Positions 33,459 to 45,419 of a DNA stretch of 64,000 nucleotides are shown here, in pieces. Numbering within the stretch: the stretch's first letter is position 1; each line of letters opens with the position of its first letter. Made by a program: the position numbers and the translations under genes. Below the pieces are notes generated by a model. The model was not told the origin of the DNA, did not search any database, and saw nothing but the letters and a program-made list of their open reading frames with translations. The stretch is taken from NCBI GenBank assembly GCA_963969595.1, contig OZ018409.1, positions 32,873,282 through 32,937,281 on the forward strand, read 5' to 3'. This stretch comes from Neckera pumila. Lineage: Eukaryota; Streptophyta; Bryopsida; Hypnales; Neckeraceae.

Positions 33459-36400
33459 ATGGAGGTCGACTCCGAGTGCCGCAACTACAGGTTGCGCCTC
33501 GGCCTCCCTGAGCTCTCCCAGCCCTTCTTCGGCTCATGGCTATCTCCCGAATCTACATCTCCTCCTTCCTCCTTCTTTTTCGACTCCTTCCCCCCTTCGC
33601 AGTCCCCTTCCCCTCCATCTTCTCCCCCGCCCCCGCCCCTGCCCCTGCCCCTGCCCCCGCATACCAGTTCCAATGGATCGCATGTGTCTTTCGCAACGGA
33701 GTCGCTACCTCTTCGGTGCGTTTCTCTCATTTCTAGCGTCTTTTTTCAAATTTTCTTATTAGTGAATTGTCATGGTTGTGAACTTTAAGACGTTTTCGGA
33801 TTAGTCACTCGATCGTGTGTTTTCGTTGCTTTCATATATATTCAGAGCGCCATTGTCGATTAGCTGCTTTCTAGTTTGAGTTGTATGAGCTTGGTTGCTC
33901 ATATGAATGGGAGCCTCTCTACGGGCCTGCGATACTTTTGTTATTATTTTGTTTTATTTAATAATCGCGGTTGTTGTGTAGAATTCAAGAGGAAGATAGA
34001 ATTCATATTCCCGACGATTTTCAGAATAATGAAGGGGAAAGGGAAGGTCAGAAACTTGAATGCCGGAGTAAAATTGAGCTTTCGATTCTCTGGTTGGACG
34101 CCGGGAGGTTCAATGAAGGCCAGTCAATCCAGCAGGACTGGGAAGTTACTCACTTGCGAGAGGAAATGCTCAGAGCAAGGTCAGCTGCTGCAATTTCTGG
34201 AAAAATTCAATCGGGTATTAAGACAAGAGATCTCGTTCCGAAGTATTCTGATGCCGAGAAAGGCGGGTCGAGAGCCTCGCATTTCATCTTCGACTCAATC
34301 CAGGTCTGTACGGGTCTAGATGTTGGAGCAATTTCCTACTACACACTGCATTGTCCTTTGTATTCGCGAATAGTGGAGCCTATCTGTATTTCGTGTCAGC
34401 TCCACATCATCCTTGCTGTATTAAGTCATAGAACGTGACTGGGAAGGTTCTGCGCAAGAATGAGAGCTCATTTCAGAGAAGTTCGAAGATGATTGTACCG
34501 TGCTTGGTTTCAACACCGTCTGCAACTTCGATGGTTTTATGTACAGGTCGTCTCACTGTACTTTGTGATTGCAATCTGGAATTCTGTTGAGCACGGTATG
34601 GGGTAACATGATGCACTCTGACAAGTAGAAGGACGTCCTTCAATCCTTTCAGATTATGTTCACGACTGCCCCTTCTATTGGCATCTATTTCAACCTTGCG
34701 CTCTTTGCAGGAGTCAGACTTGGTGAGAGCTGCTCTTCGGGCTTTACAAGGGGTTCCTACGGCAGTTAGCTGGCTCGAGCAACTAGCTGCCGAATTTTCG
34801 TCAAAAGCGGCAGATAGAAGCTCGGAGAACTTCACAACACTTTGGACGCGGTCATCTAGCTCCTGTTCACTTAGTAAAGTTCTTACAGAATTTGCTAAGG
34901 CTGGACGTGTTGCTTGCCAGCTCGATTATTTCACCAGCTTTTTCCTGAATCAGCTGACTTATTCACATGTGTGAGTTTGCTTTGATTGATGCCTCCTTAG
35001 TTCTCATTTCGGATGATTTAGCTTCGTTCCTGGGCTCTTTTCTTGAATATTGTATTCATTATCAGTGGTTCGTTTGCTGTTTCATCAGGTCAGTATGCCC
35101 TTTGTTGTTTCAGCCTGGCATCATGTACGTATGGACTCGAATACTTACGATCTATTGTGCTTACGGTTTCTTTGATTCTTTTACGACACAGAGTTGGGAC
35201 AAATGGAGCGGAGAATTCACGTGTTGGGGACTCCTGTAGAAAGAAACGGAAGCGTCAAAACTTCATAACTGAGAGAAACAGCGAGCGTCATTTAGACTCT
35301 CCATCAGAGATATGGGAGGATTTAGGAGGACCAAATATTTCACCTCACTGTCATACTAATCAAGCTTTTGCGGTAGCTGTGAAGACTTTTATGCAAGGCA
35401 ATTTAGCGTCTCTTGACAAGATAAGATCATCTGTCAATCATCGGCGACAGGTTGCGTTGGGTGGAAGGAGTGTACCGCTGTCAGAGGTTGTGAACGGAGA
35501 AGCAGGCCTTGTCTTCGGTTTTGGCTGCGGTGATGTTACTCTTTTGGAGCTTTTCCTTCACTCACATAAGCAACGGGAGCAACTACAGGCAAGTTTTTAA
35601 CTTCCATCTGCCTTTATATTTTCACTCTTACTTTTTCATCGAGTGCACCTTTAATGGAGTGATACTTTGAAATCGTTTCCATCATTTCTTTTTAGCATTT
35701 TACTTTCCGACTATTAACTGTTATATCTTCTTCTACGTTGCAGGCTCTTGCGGCATTGTGCAGGATTAGTGAGGGAGATTCGTCGGTTAGGTTATCCGGG
35801 AATGATTTGGTAGATAGTACAGGTATTAGGATTTTGGCCGAAGATGTGAACATAAAGAGCTCTCCGTTTGAGATGGAAACCCATTTGTTTAGTGCCTCGA
35901 GAAATGCTTTCAACGAATTTCCTCGTGGAGCAGATTTACTGAGTTACCTTTTTACCAAGCTTTCGGTGAGCCCCATGCTTGAATATTTATTCTAGAGCTA
36001 TGTGGCTTGATCAATTCGAAACCATTTTCTTAAAACTATTTGTTAAGTATATTTGAAGAGGTATCTTTTCTTGACGTAAAAAGTGTGGTATCTTTTCTGG
36101 GAACTCTTTACCAGGTTGCAGATACACTCCATCTGGAGCTTATTCGTTTTCTGTTCGAGCGAGCATGCCAGCCTTATATGGTATTTATCCGTTCCTGGCT
36201 GTACCTTGCTACTGTGCAAGATCCATTTGGTGAATTTTTTGTGAAGGCAGTGCCTTCAACAGACTTGAAGAAGCGTCCTGGAAAGATACGTGAACAAGAT
36301 GCCCTATTATCGCACCAGGTTAGGCTCCATTATTTCCATCTCTCTTATAATTTTTTATTTTGCATCTCTTTAGTTGACTCATTATTGGTTTCGTGATTTT

Positions 36401-39400
36401 GATCTTACATATGAATTTGATCTTGATTACTTTTATTGCACCTCGAAAATCATTCAAGGACATGGTAATCAAACTTGAGATGTAAAGCTGGCTCTTGAGG
36501 TTCATGAAATCTAAATGCAGAGAACGGTATTTCTTTTTTCTTTTGATCTACTGCAGATTCCTAAAGGAGTCATTGTACCATGTTTTTTGGAAGAGGTTTG
36601 CACGCCGTTGCTTCGTGCGGGGCAACAACTTCAAGTTCTATCCAAGCTCCTGGATACTCCGTCTGCTTCAAAGTTTGTCGACTCCCCTTTCAAAGCATCG
36701 AGAAGCTTAGAGGATACTCAATTATCTTTCTTACATTGCTCAGAGACTCTCATCAACAAGAGTACTCTTGATGGTCAGGTCCTTGTTTCCAGCAGAAAGG
36801 ACACACAAAGTGATGAGCAACAGTTCAAGAGGTCTAGTCAAATGTTCAAAGTTTTTCAAGATGCTTCGCTTGCTGGACTGTCCAATCCACCTCCGGTCAA
36901 GGGATCGGAAGTTACGAGAAGTAATGTGAGTGCTAACTTTCCTGTGACACATTTTGGATATAATTCTTTATTCCATTTGAGAGTACGGATCATGTGCATG
37001 AGGTATTCCTTAGTGAACTTGTTGAATTGTGGCATCGTTATTAGTTTGATGACCCTGCCTAGATAGTCATGCACAGTGGTAAGTCTGGACTAGTTATAAT
37101 TGAGTTATTCATCGAACAATTGGCTGAAATTCAAGTTGCTGTTGCTGTGCCTGAATCAATATTTATCAAGTACCGCGCAAAGGAAAATTAACGCTCCAGC
37201 TTTTTCAAATTCTCTTGTTCAGATTTCATCAAATGGATTTTGGCTTAGCGGTGTGGAGGATAGATCTGGAAAGAAGACCTGGACTACGACGGAAATTCGA
37301 GAAGCCAATGCCAAGTCCTACCAAGAGACGATGTAAACTGCCCCGAGCTATAAACTAATTGATTGTTTGATTTGATGTTAGGGGTGCTAAATCCAGGCAT
37401 GGTTGAATTCTCTATTGTCTATTTCTAGAGTCACATTCCCTGAACCGGCTAGAATGTTTCTATTTTACCAAACATTCTCTCACAATTTTATGCAAGCATC
37501 CTTATCGTTGACTGCTTCTTGACGTATGTAATTTTTTTCGTTTCTCAGGGCACGGGCTGCTCTGCTGAGGGCAGAAGGTGTAGATGACATTTCAATCACT
37601 TCTCCAACAGGAGAAAACAGTTCTGAGTCCTTTCTGCAGTCATGGACATTATTGGAAGATAAAAGCAAAGAGCTTCACGCTGCCCAGTGCTTGAAGTCGA
37701 GGTTACTGAATCAAGTTGATCTTCTCAATTCTGAGTCTGATACGTCGTTCATCTCCGATTTTCAAAGAGGCACAAGTTGGCCTGTTCTGGGCCTTCCCAA
37801 GAACCCTTTTCTTTCTTCCAGGGATGAAGGAGACCAGTCCTTCATTTACACGTACACGGTGTTTCCTGAGAATAATGGCTGCTGGGATGTGAATATACAC
37901 TGGAATGATACTCACTCTGTCACTGGTACCAGAGTTCAGTCCGTGACGGTAGAACAAGACTGGCCTACATCAGAATCGAGATTTGTGGCGGACGAACAGA
38001 AAGTTGACGGTGATCACTCCCACTGGTTGAAGAATTTGGAAGATTATATGACGAAACAACTGACATCGGGGTTAGACGAACAAATTTTAGAGGTAGATTA
38101 TGCTAGTTTCAATTACCAATTTGAGAAAGACGATGATTACCGGAGTGCTTACAGCCTTGGTTTTCAGCCATGGGATTGCAGCATGCGTTTGCAGGAACCT
38201 CCTGCACTGCAACGAAATGCAGGGAGGCGTCTGCAAGTAAACTCTTGTGAGTCGTAATGAATCTCTTCGCATTCAAGTAATTCTTTGAAATTGTAATATA
38301 TACATGTTAGTGATCCCTACTTGCAACCTTGCTACAGATAGTTAGAGTTATTATTTCTATGCTAGCGTATGGCATGCATGTGGAGAATCTATTGATATCC
38401 TTTGTTTTTCATGATGGGTAACTTTATCCCGATGCAGTGCAAGTCGTAAATTCCCTTTACTGACCATCGAAATTGTTGAGTTTGCTTTATATTGAGGAAG
38501 ATCTATCGAAAGTAAGCGAATGAAATCTTTGTAATTAATGTCTAATTGTTTGTTATCAACCTATGTTTTAGAAGTACATCAATATGGACATAAAGAGCTT
38601 TGTAGTATGTACTTTTTTATCCCATTTTTATGAGCAGTCCCTTATAACTTCTTGTTTATTCCAGATTGGGAGTTTGTAGACAGTTCTATGATGGATACAT
38701 TTGAGAAGCACTTGGATGATTATTGTTTGCCCCGAACGAAAGAGACGGGTGGGGATTCAACGTTTCCACTCTTAAATTCCGGTGTGGATGATGACGACGT
38801 AGAGCACAAGCATCTTTCAGGAACTACTTTTTTGGAGGTTGAAGATGAGAAGAGCCCAGTCCCGCTTGAAGTGGATGTTCGGGATTCTGTTCTTGTATCA
38901 GGCACTGACCTTCCAGGCCTCAATGAAATGGATCGTTCGACTGAGAAGAGTCCATGTAAAGGTGGGAAGATCATTTCAGGTGCCTGTTATGTCGGAACTG
39001 GTGCTAGATGGGAGTCGTATCTTCATTCTGAATATCACCAAATTGCGGATGTGGAATGTGTTCGACCTATTCCTTCATTTGAAGACGATGAAGAAGATGA
39101 GGAGGAGATTCCTCTATCTGTTGCAGTCAAGCAGTGGATAGACGAGGAGATTTTGTACCAGTATCCTCACCAAAATGAGTTCTGTCATCAATTTTATTCT
39201 GCATTTTCATTTTACTGTTATCTATTTTAATTTGTTCCCGTAATCCCATTTCCATTGTACTAGTATGCCATTTATCATCCCCGTTGTCTGCTGAAATATC
39301 TGTTTGGGGATTTAACCAGCTTTTAGATATAAACGTACCAGTATGTTAACAATACGGCTACTCCAGGAGAGACTACATCTTCAAGACCATTTCGCAGCTC

Positions 39401-42400
39401 TTCGACGCTATTATTTCATGGAGAGAGGCGACTGGGCCGAGTATTTCTTAAGCGCACTTTGTAAATATGTGAGTTTAGTTAGTCTCTTGAACGAATCTCT
39501 GCTGTAGAAGTTGAGGAACATTTCCAAGTTCCAGTATATTGCATAGCATGCATTATCGTTCCTTGCTGTGATATTTTCCGTGCTGAAGATGATTCTAGCC
39601 TAACATGCTTGTAGTATAGCTTAGCAAAACTTGCTCCGTTGACATGGGAAACAAGTAAAGCATTCATGTCATGATTTATTTCAATGACGAGTATGATATA
39701 TGGAGGTCGTTGTCACTTTTTTTTTAGATTCTGCTCAATAGTTTTTAAATAGTCCACTTTATTCATTTACGTTCTGTGATGAATATATGTAATGTTTTAC
39801 TTGTCGGGTGTGTCTTGAATTCACAAATCTCTTTCTTTTGTCCGAAACTGCCGGAGACCTATAAAGGTTAACGAATGCTTTCTCTTTAATTTTTGTTGTA
39901 TAGATCCAAATGTACTTGTTGCATATTGACTTAAGAGCTAAGATATTTTTCGAGTATGAGCAACTGAAAATGGATAATATTTTCAAAATGGTTTTTGGTT
40001 CTGTTCCTAGACTGAAGAGCGTGACCAACATCTTGTCTTTTGAATTGGGTTCTTATATTATTCCTGAGGTCCATGAAACCATGTGATGTATGCAGGAATG
40101 GAATCGCTTAGGTGGTGAACCGCAATTACTGGAGGTTCAAAGTATGTTGGGAACTGCTTTACAGAATTCATCTTGTGAAGGAGACGAGTTTGCAGATAGG
40201 CTCTATGTAGTGCAGAGTGGATATGATGGCTATCATTCTGGCTTGGACAATCCATTATTGGCGTTTTCTAATCATCAGCATTCTCTTGGCACATTTGTGG
40301 ATTGTAATAGTAAGTCCTGTTACTGCATTTTTCACAATTTCTGATTGTTTTCTTTTGACTTCTTGAGGGCACTACAGTTTTTTTTCTTTTTGTGGATGTA
40401 GAAGAAAAACACGATTGACTCCGGTATACTGATGACATTTCTTTACAGAACTCGAGGCATTTGACTTCATAAAAGTGGGGTACAAGGTGGAGTGGCCTCT
40501 GTGTCTAATAATCACACCGAGTGCTATCAGTCGGTACAGTTCAATCTTCACATTCCTGTTGCGCTTGAAGCTTACAATCGGTGCTTTAGCTGACGTCTGG
40601 CGAAGCCTTCAGGTGATTTACTTCTAGCGTTTGAGCAACTTGTCTGAAGTTCTGATCACACCGACGCATTCAGCATCCGATTCAAAATCTCGTTCTATTT
40701 CCTCGTTTCAGTATTGAGAACCAATTTGTTAATTTTCCCTTAGATAGTCAAGTGATCTGACTGGCATCTTTTTCATACATGGTGTAACGTTAAATTTTGC
40801 GGTTCTAATATACAAGAGCACATATAGCAAGAGGGAGTGGTAGTTAGCTAAATTGGATTGGGTAAAAGGGTCTGAGTTCATTCGCAAGTCTAGTCAATTA
40901 AGGCGACCCATGTTCTCTGCAGGTCATGGGTTACTCTTTGAACAAGGGCAGACGGTCTTCATACTATCAAGAACAAAATAGAAAGTTTCGAACTCTTCAA
41001 CATTTTAGGTGATTCCCATTTTTGCTCGTGTATATCTTTTGTTATGTTTGCCAAAGAAATTGTGTGTATGATAGAGTTCCTTTGTTCTTGTCCAGATTGG
41101 TCTTTTCTGTTGGTTGCGTGTAGTGAGCTATTCTCTTCAATTTCCTAGAAATGAGTGTTGGCACTTATTGGAGATGTGTGCACTAGACGATCGTGTAAAC
41201 AGATGAGTTTTCTGTTGTGGCTCTCAGGTATCAGTCATAATATTAGTGCGTCCAGCTCTGATATGCTTTTTGTCCTATATTTTGAAGCCTCATCTTGGAC
41301 GATTGCAATCAGGGGAACAATTTTGCTGTTGCAAATTTAAACATATTGCGTCTCTTTGACAGGCAGCAGATAGGACATGTCGTGACCACTCTTCAACGTT
41401 ATACCGAGTCCCAAATCCTTCATGCTGTTTGGAGCAAATTCCACTACTCCGTTGAAATGGAGGTAGTTTCTGTCCCCTATATTCGTAGTCGGAATAGAGT
41501 TATTTTCTCTGGTTTCTTTCGTCTCATTTCTTTCTCGGAAGTCCTCTTCACAAGTATTCAATTTTTCTGAATATGGTAATTCCTTTCGTTACAATTGAAT
41601 TTCACTTTTGGAAAGAATTTAAAATTTGTTTCTTTGGGTCACTCAGGTTAATGATATTCAGGACTTGGAAAAGGTGCACTCAGTTTATTTGGATGATGCC
41701 TATCACCAGTAAGTTTTCTCTGACGTTGCCTATTCTAACTAATGTACTAAATATTTATGCTCTATAACTGTGCCCCTGATAACCACAACTAAGGGTGACT
41801 TTATATTCCAAGTCCTAATTCCAAGTTGGCCCATTTTACAAACATAGGGCCAACTCAAACCGGGCCCAAGTAGAAGGATACATGACCACCTAATTTTTAG
41901 CACTTGGGCCCAATTTTTTAGTGCCAAAACATCACCACATAAGCAACCATGTGATATAAACGAAAATTGGGTAGGTCTTCTATATAAAGCCTTTGTGCTT
42001 GATTGATGGTTCAAATTAAGGATCTAAGCCACTCCTATTGGTTGATTTGGGTGGTTTTGAAATTGGGCCAACATTTATATTGGGCCAACAAATATACTAA
42101 TATAAAGTGGCCCTAAGAGAAGCACTTTAAGCATGAATTATTGTTCCTATTATTGGATTGATCAAATTTTTATTAATTCTTCCAAGGGGATTTCAATGCC
42201 CCTTATTTGGATAGTGTACGCAAATATTATGAAGCGTCAAAGTTTTATTCGTGGATGATCTGTAATCAACTTGAGTTCTCCTGATGTTATAATTAAGTTC
42301 TGGTGTACATTCTCAAAATCGATTTGACAGCATAGAGTGGAAGCTGCTGGAATGGATAAATGCTTTCTCGTCTAAATTTTGCAAGTTTTTTTTGGACCAG

Positions 42401-42836
42401 TTGCTTTTTATCAAGGGACATGGAAGACGCAAAGAATTGCATCGATATTATCATGCAATGTACTTTGGATTTCCGCAGTACTTTACTGGCAGCCAACCTT
42501 GAACGAAGTAGAGATTTTGTACCAGTTGACGATGAAGTATTTCACAAGGTATGTTCGTATGAATACAATACTGACTTTTGCCAACTATCTTGGGGGGGAT
42601 TTGACACTGCCTTTGATGTCTTTCTGCTGTAATGCGCTTCTCTTACAGGGTGAGTGGGTGTATTTCCACAGGTGTTGGAAGTGAAATCTGTATTTGAAGT
42701 GCATTTACAAAAGATGTATTCTTTTCATCAAAGGCCGGAGCCTCAGTACAGTGTATTATTGTCGGATTTTTGGATGTGTCTTAATTACAACGGCTGTCTG
42801 AAACCATTCCAGCAGCTTTCTAGAAAGGAAAAGTGA
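33459..42836 (+). CDS. GCP6: Gamma-tubulin complex component 6
   Basis: Eighteen exons: 33459-33715, 33982-34303, 34711-34970, 35192-35588, 35744-35965, 36115-36318, 36557-36925, 37223-37332, 37549-38246, 38665-39160, 39342-39468, 40096-40309, 40449-40612, 40923-41008, 41363-41462, 41647-41708, 42401-42548, 42672-42836. They sum to 1466 residues with consistent phases. The Spc97/Spc98 (GRIP1) half spans exons 4-7, with IPKGVIVPCFLEEVCTPLLRAG. A long acidic, poorly conserved insert (exons 7-10) is the hallmark of GCP6. GRIP2, the gamma-tubulin-binding half, begins in exon 11 (LQDHFAALRRYYFMERGDW) and ends in exon 18. The protein is a structural subunit of the gamma-tubulin ring complex that nucleates microtubules. 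Exon 1 has a poly-Pro/Leu tract from CCCCTG repeats. Intron 4 needs a GC donor (CAG|GCAAGT). The exon 10/11 junction is the least certain. Confidence 0.88.
41789..42117 (+). mobile_element. MITE-like insertion in GCP6 intron 16, TTGGGCC-rich
   Basis: The 329-bp segment starts CTAAGGGTGACTTTATATT and ends AATATAAAGTGGCCCTAAG, imperfect inverted termini of about 19 bp. Inside, the word TTGGGCC (or its complement) recurs about six times in both orientations. It accounts for nearly half of the 692-bp intron and has no coding capacity. No clear target duplication is visible. Confidence 0.65.
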
Positions 42837-43833
42837 AATTGGATTTTACATTCGGAGTGCATTATATTGAAATCACCTTCCAAGTTATCAAATATTATGC
42901 GTGGTTTCATTCTGTATTCTTAGATGAATATTTCTTTTTGAAACTTTTACTGCAGTCCCAGTTTCTCATTGTATTTTCTAGAACTTTGCAAATCAATAAG
43001 GTAGGAGGCTCAGAAACCGCTCATCTAAGGGCTGATCTACATTTCTTATGTATTTCCTTGGATGGTAATATTTTTAGCTCATTTTTTAGACGAAGAGAAA
43101 TAGATGAGGAATCTAACACAAAATGGTTTCATATTGTTCAATGCTTTATTGAATTACTTATGGATTTTCAAACGAGTTGGGTCATAGGTCCCTATTTATG
43201 ACCCTATACAAAATAGTGAAATTAGGTTGCCCCAAACTATAGTTGACCATGTCTGAAAGTGTTAGATATGAGAAATTAGTCGGTGGCAACCTAATTTCAC
43301 TATTTTGTGTAGGTCTTCTATAAATTGTTCACTTGCAATTCTAAAGAAAGATGAGGAAAGCAAAGAGAATGATTGGCTCTTATTATTAATAATACTTTTT
43401 TCCTTGATTCATTCAATGACTATAGAGGTCAATTTTAGAACCACCTCATCTCCATTTTAGAACTATTTATAGAGGTGGTTTTTAATGTCCATGCAATTTT
43501 AAAGCCCCCTACCTTAGATGCAATTGAAGTGCTATAGGTGTTCTTCTTGTTGACTATAATTTGAGACTAATTTTTATTCTATACAATTTGCATTGCACTT
43601 AATTGGAAGCGTTTCAACAAGTTAAAGTGGACTCCTTACACTACAAGAGAAAGGGGTGTTTTAAGTAGTGTCCTACACATCACGTCTTTTAAATAACGTC
43701 TTTTAAATAAAATTTTACTAAAAAGATTGCAGTGAATCTTAATCCTGAAATAACAATGTAGACCAAAAAGATCCGATGGATGACTTCACTATTAACTATT
43801 AACTATTAACTATAGAGACAAAGAATGCACATA
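42837..43833. other. 3' flank of GCP6 and intergenic DNA
   Basis: The first few hundred bases probably hold the GCP6 3' untranslated region. A 122-codon frame at 42833-43201 has no recognisable content and overlaps the stop region. A long inverted repeat lies at 43208-43308. An AACTATT triplication lies at about 43794-43813. No gene is seen. Confidence 0.5.
43208..43308. repeat. Inverted repeat, perfect 24-bp arms
   Basis: The left arm, 43208-43231 (ACAAAATAGTGAAATTAGG...), and the right arm, 43285-43308, are perfect inverted copies separated by 53 bases. Pairing extends imperfectly outward (GACCCTAT versus GTAGGTC). It looks like a small MITE or foldback element in the GCP6 3' flank. Confidence 0.85.
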
Positions 43834-44810
43834 TTAACCCCAAAGTGACAAAAAGGACAAAAAGTGTCCTTATAGAGTTTCAAGTCCAGTTTAAAGTGCT
43901 ATAACTTTTGCATTCAAGGTCCAAATTCAATAAGACTTGTTGGTAAAGTTGCATTCTCCCTTCTAGTTTGTATGATGAAATTTTCAAATCAATCCAAGAT
44001 GTACTAATTTTTTGAAGCCAATTGAAGTTCACAGCTTCAATTTAAGTTCACCAAATTGCATTTAAGGGCTGCAATTTCGGGGCCTTGTATCTCCTTCATC
44101 CATTGCTCATTTTCAATCAAATTTGTTGGATTTTGTTCCCCTTGAAGTATAATTATTGTGGTAAAGTTTTCATGTCAATCCAAATTGTTTTGAATGTTTG
44201 GGAGCAATTCAAAGTTCAAAATCCTGCCATTTTTGGAGTGTAGTGAACTTTGGCGGCTTGTTTCTTCTTCATATAGAGTCCATTTTCAAGAATTCTTTTT
44301 GAAAAAGTTGTGCATACTAGTCTAGTTTTTGTGGCTAAAATCTCATGTTAAACCAAGAATTAATGAGTGACTGAGAAGCATTCTAGTAGAAGGAGGTGCA
44401 ACTTTAGATGTGTTTTTTGCAATTTTTCTTGCTGATTTTTGACATTTCAAAGCCGTTTTGTAGACACAATGAGTTAATTGAATGAATTTTTTTTTCACCA
44501 ATGTGTTTGTATACTAGTTTTGAATCTTTTTGCAGTGTAAAGTTTTTTCATTTGAGTAGGTTTAGAAATCAAACTTCACCTCCAAATGTGTTTTTGGGAA
44601 AATTTCAACATCCATTTTCAACACTAAAACATCATGATCTTGCAATCTATGTGGCCAAATGACTTCAAATTTTGTACATGTCATCGACAACATGTACACT
44701 ACAAGATTGTACGGTTGAGATTTTTATAACTTGAAGACATTTAGATCCATAAAGCTTCAAAGCAATGATGTTTTTGAACCCCAGAAATTGAATGTCACTT
44801 TGGGGTTAAG
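43834..44810 (+). mobile_element. TTAACCCCAAAGTGACA-ended element, 0.98 kb
   Basis: A perfect 17-bp terminal inverted repeat, TTAACCCCAAAGTGACA, bounds 977 bp of non-coding sequence. The left end is followed by AAAAGGACAAAAAGTGTCC; the right end reads TGTCACTTTGGGGTTAA. The interior has no long reading frame and does not obviously align with the 940-bp class, so this is a separate subfamily of the same terminus type. No target duplication is evident at the edges. It ends 610 bp before the sensor-kinase start codon. Confidence 0.85.
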
Positions 44811-45419
44811 CCAATCATCGGAGACAGTATTTTGGTTACTGCTTTGCTCATAGGGGTGGCGTCTTTCAGGGAACAGAAGACGTCATGTCATCCCAGTCTT
44901 CATCCACCGGATGAAACTTTTCAATCGAAACAGTGAGGATATGACGTACAAAACATCAGGAGAGTTGGAGCGGCCAGTTCAGTTCTCGCAGACTTCCTCG
45001 ACGATTCCTTGAAACGTGCTTGAATTCCCGCATTCGAGGCCATTTCTCAAGTCGATTTCACATCCTCACGCATCTCCGGAAAAAATCACGTTTAGAGAGG
45101 CCTTGTTGAGTTTCTGTCATGGCGCAACAGACTCGTTTGCTTCTGCTTAGGGTTTGGTCGAGCGAATTCGGAGAAACCTGAAAGACGGGGTGCTGGAAAG
45201 CTCACCTTGGATCACATTCTCGCTATTCCCGCATTCATTTTTGAACTCCGGAGTTGATAAGAGGTTTTCCATGAGGTCGTGAGGTTTTTAATCGATTTTA
45301 TGGGGTTTTATGGGGTTTTGATTTTACTGGAAGAAGCTTTTGACGGCGAGGGAAAAAGAAATTGACTGTGAAGTGGTTAGAAATTTTCATGTCATGCGAG
45401 CTTGTAAATTTTAGTAGCT
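44811..45419 (+). promoter_or_regulatory. Promoter and 5' leader of the chloroplast sensor kinase
   Basis: Base composition switches to G+C-rich directly after the 44810 element terminus. The segment contains several short upstream open reading frames. The clearest begins at 45119 (MAQQTRLLLLRVWSSEFGET, stop at 45179-45181). A CTTAGGGTTTGG telo-box-like word lies at about 45147. Transcription start is unknown. The upstream frames may dampen translation if the leader starts that far upstream. Confidence 0.45.
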
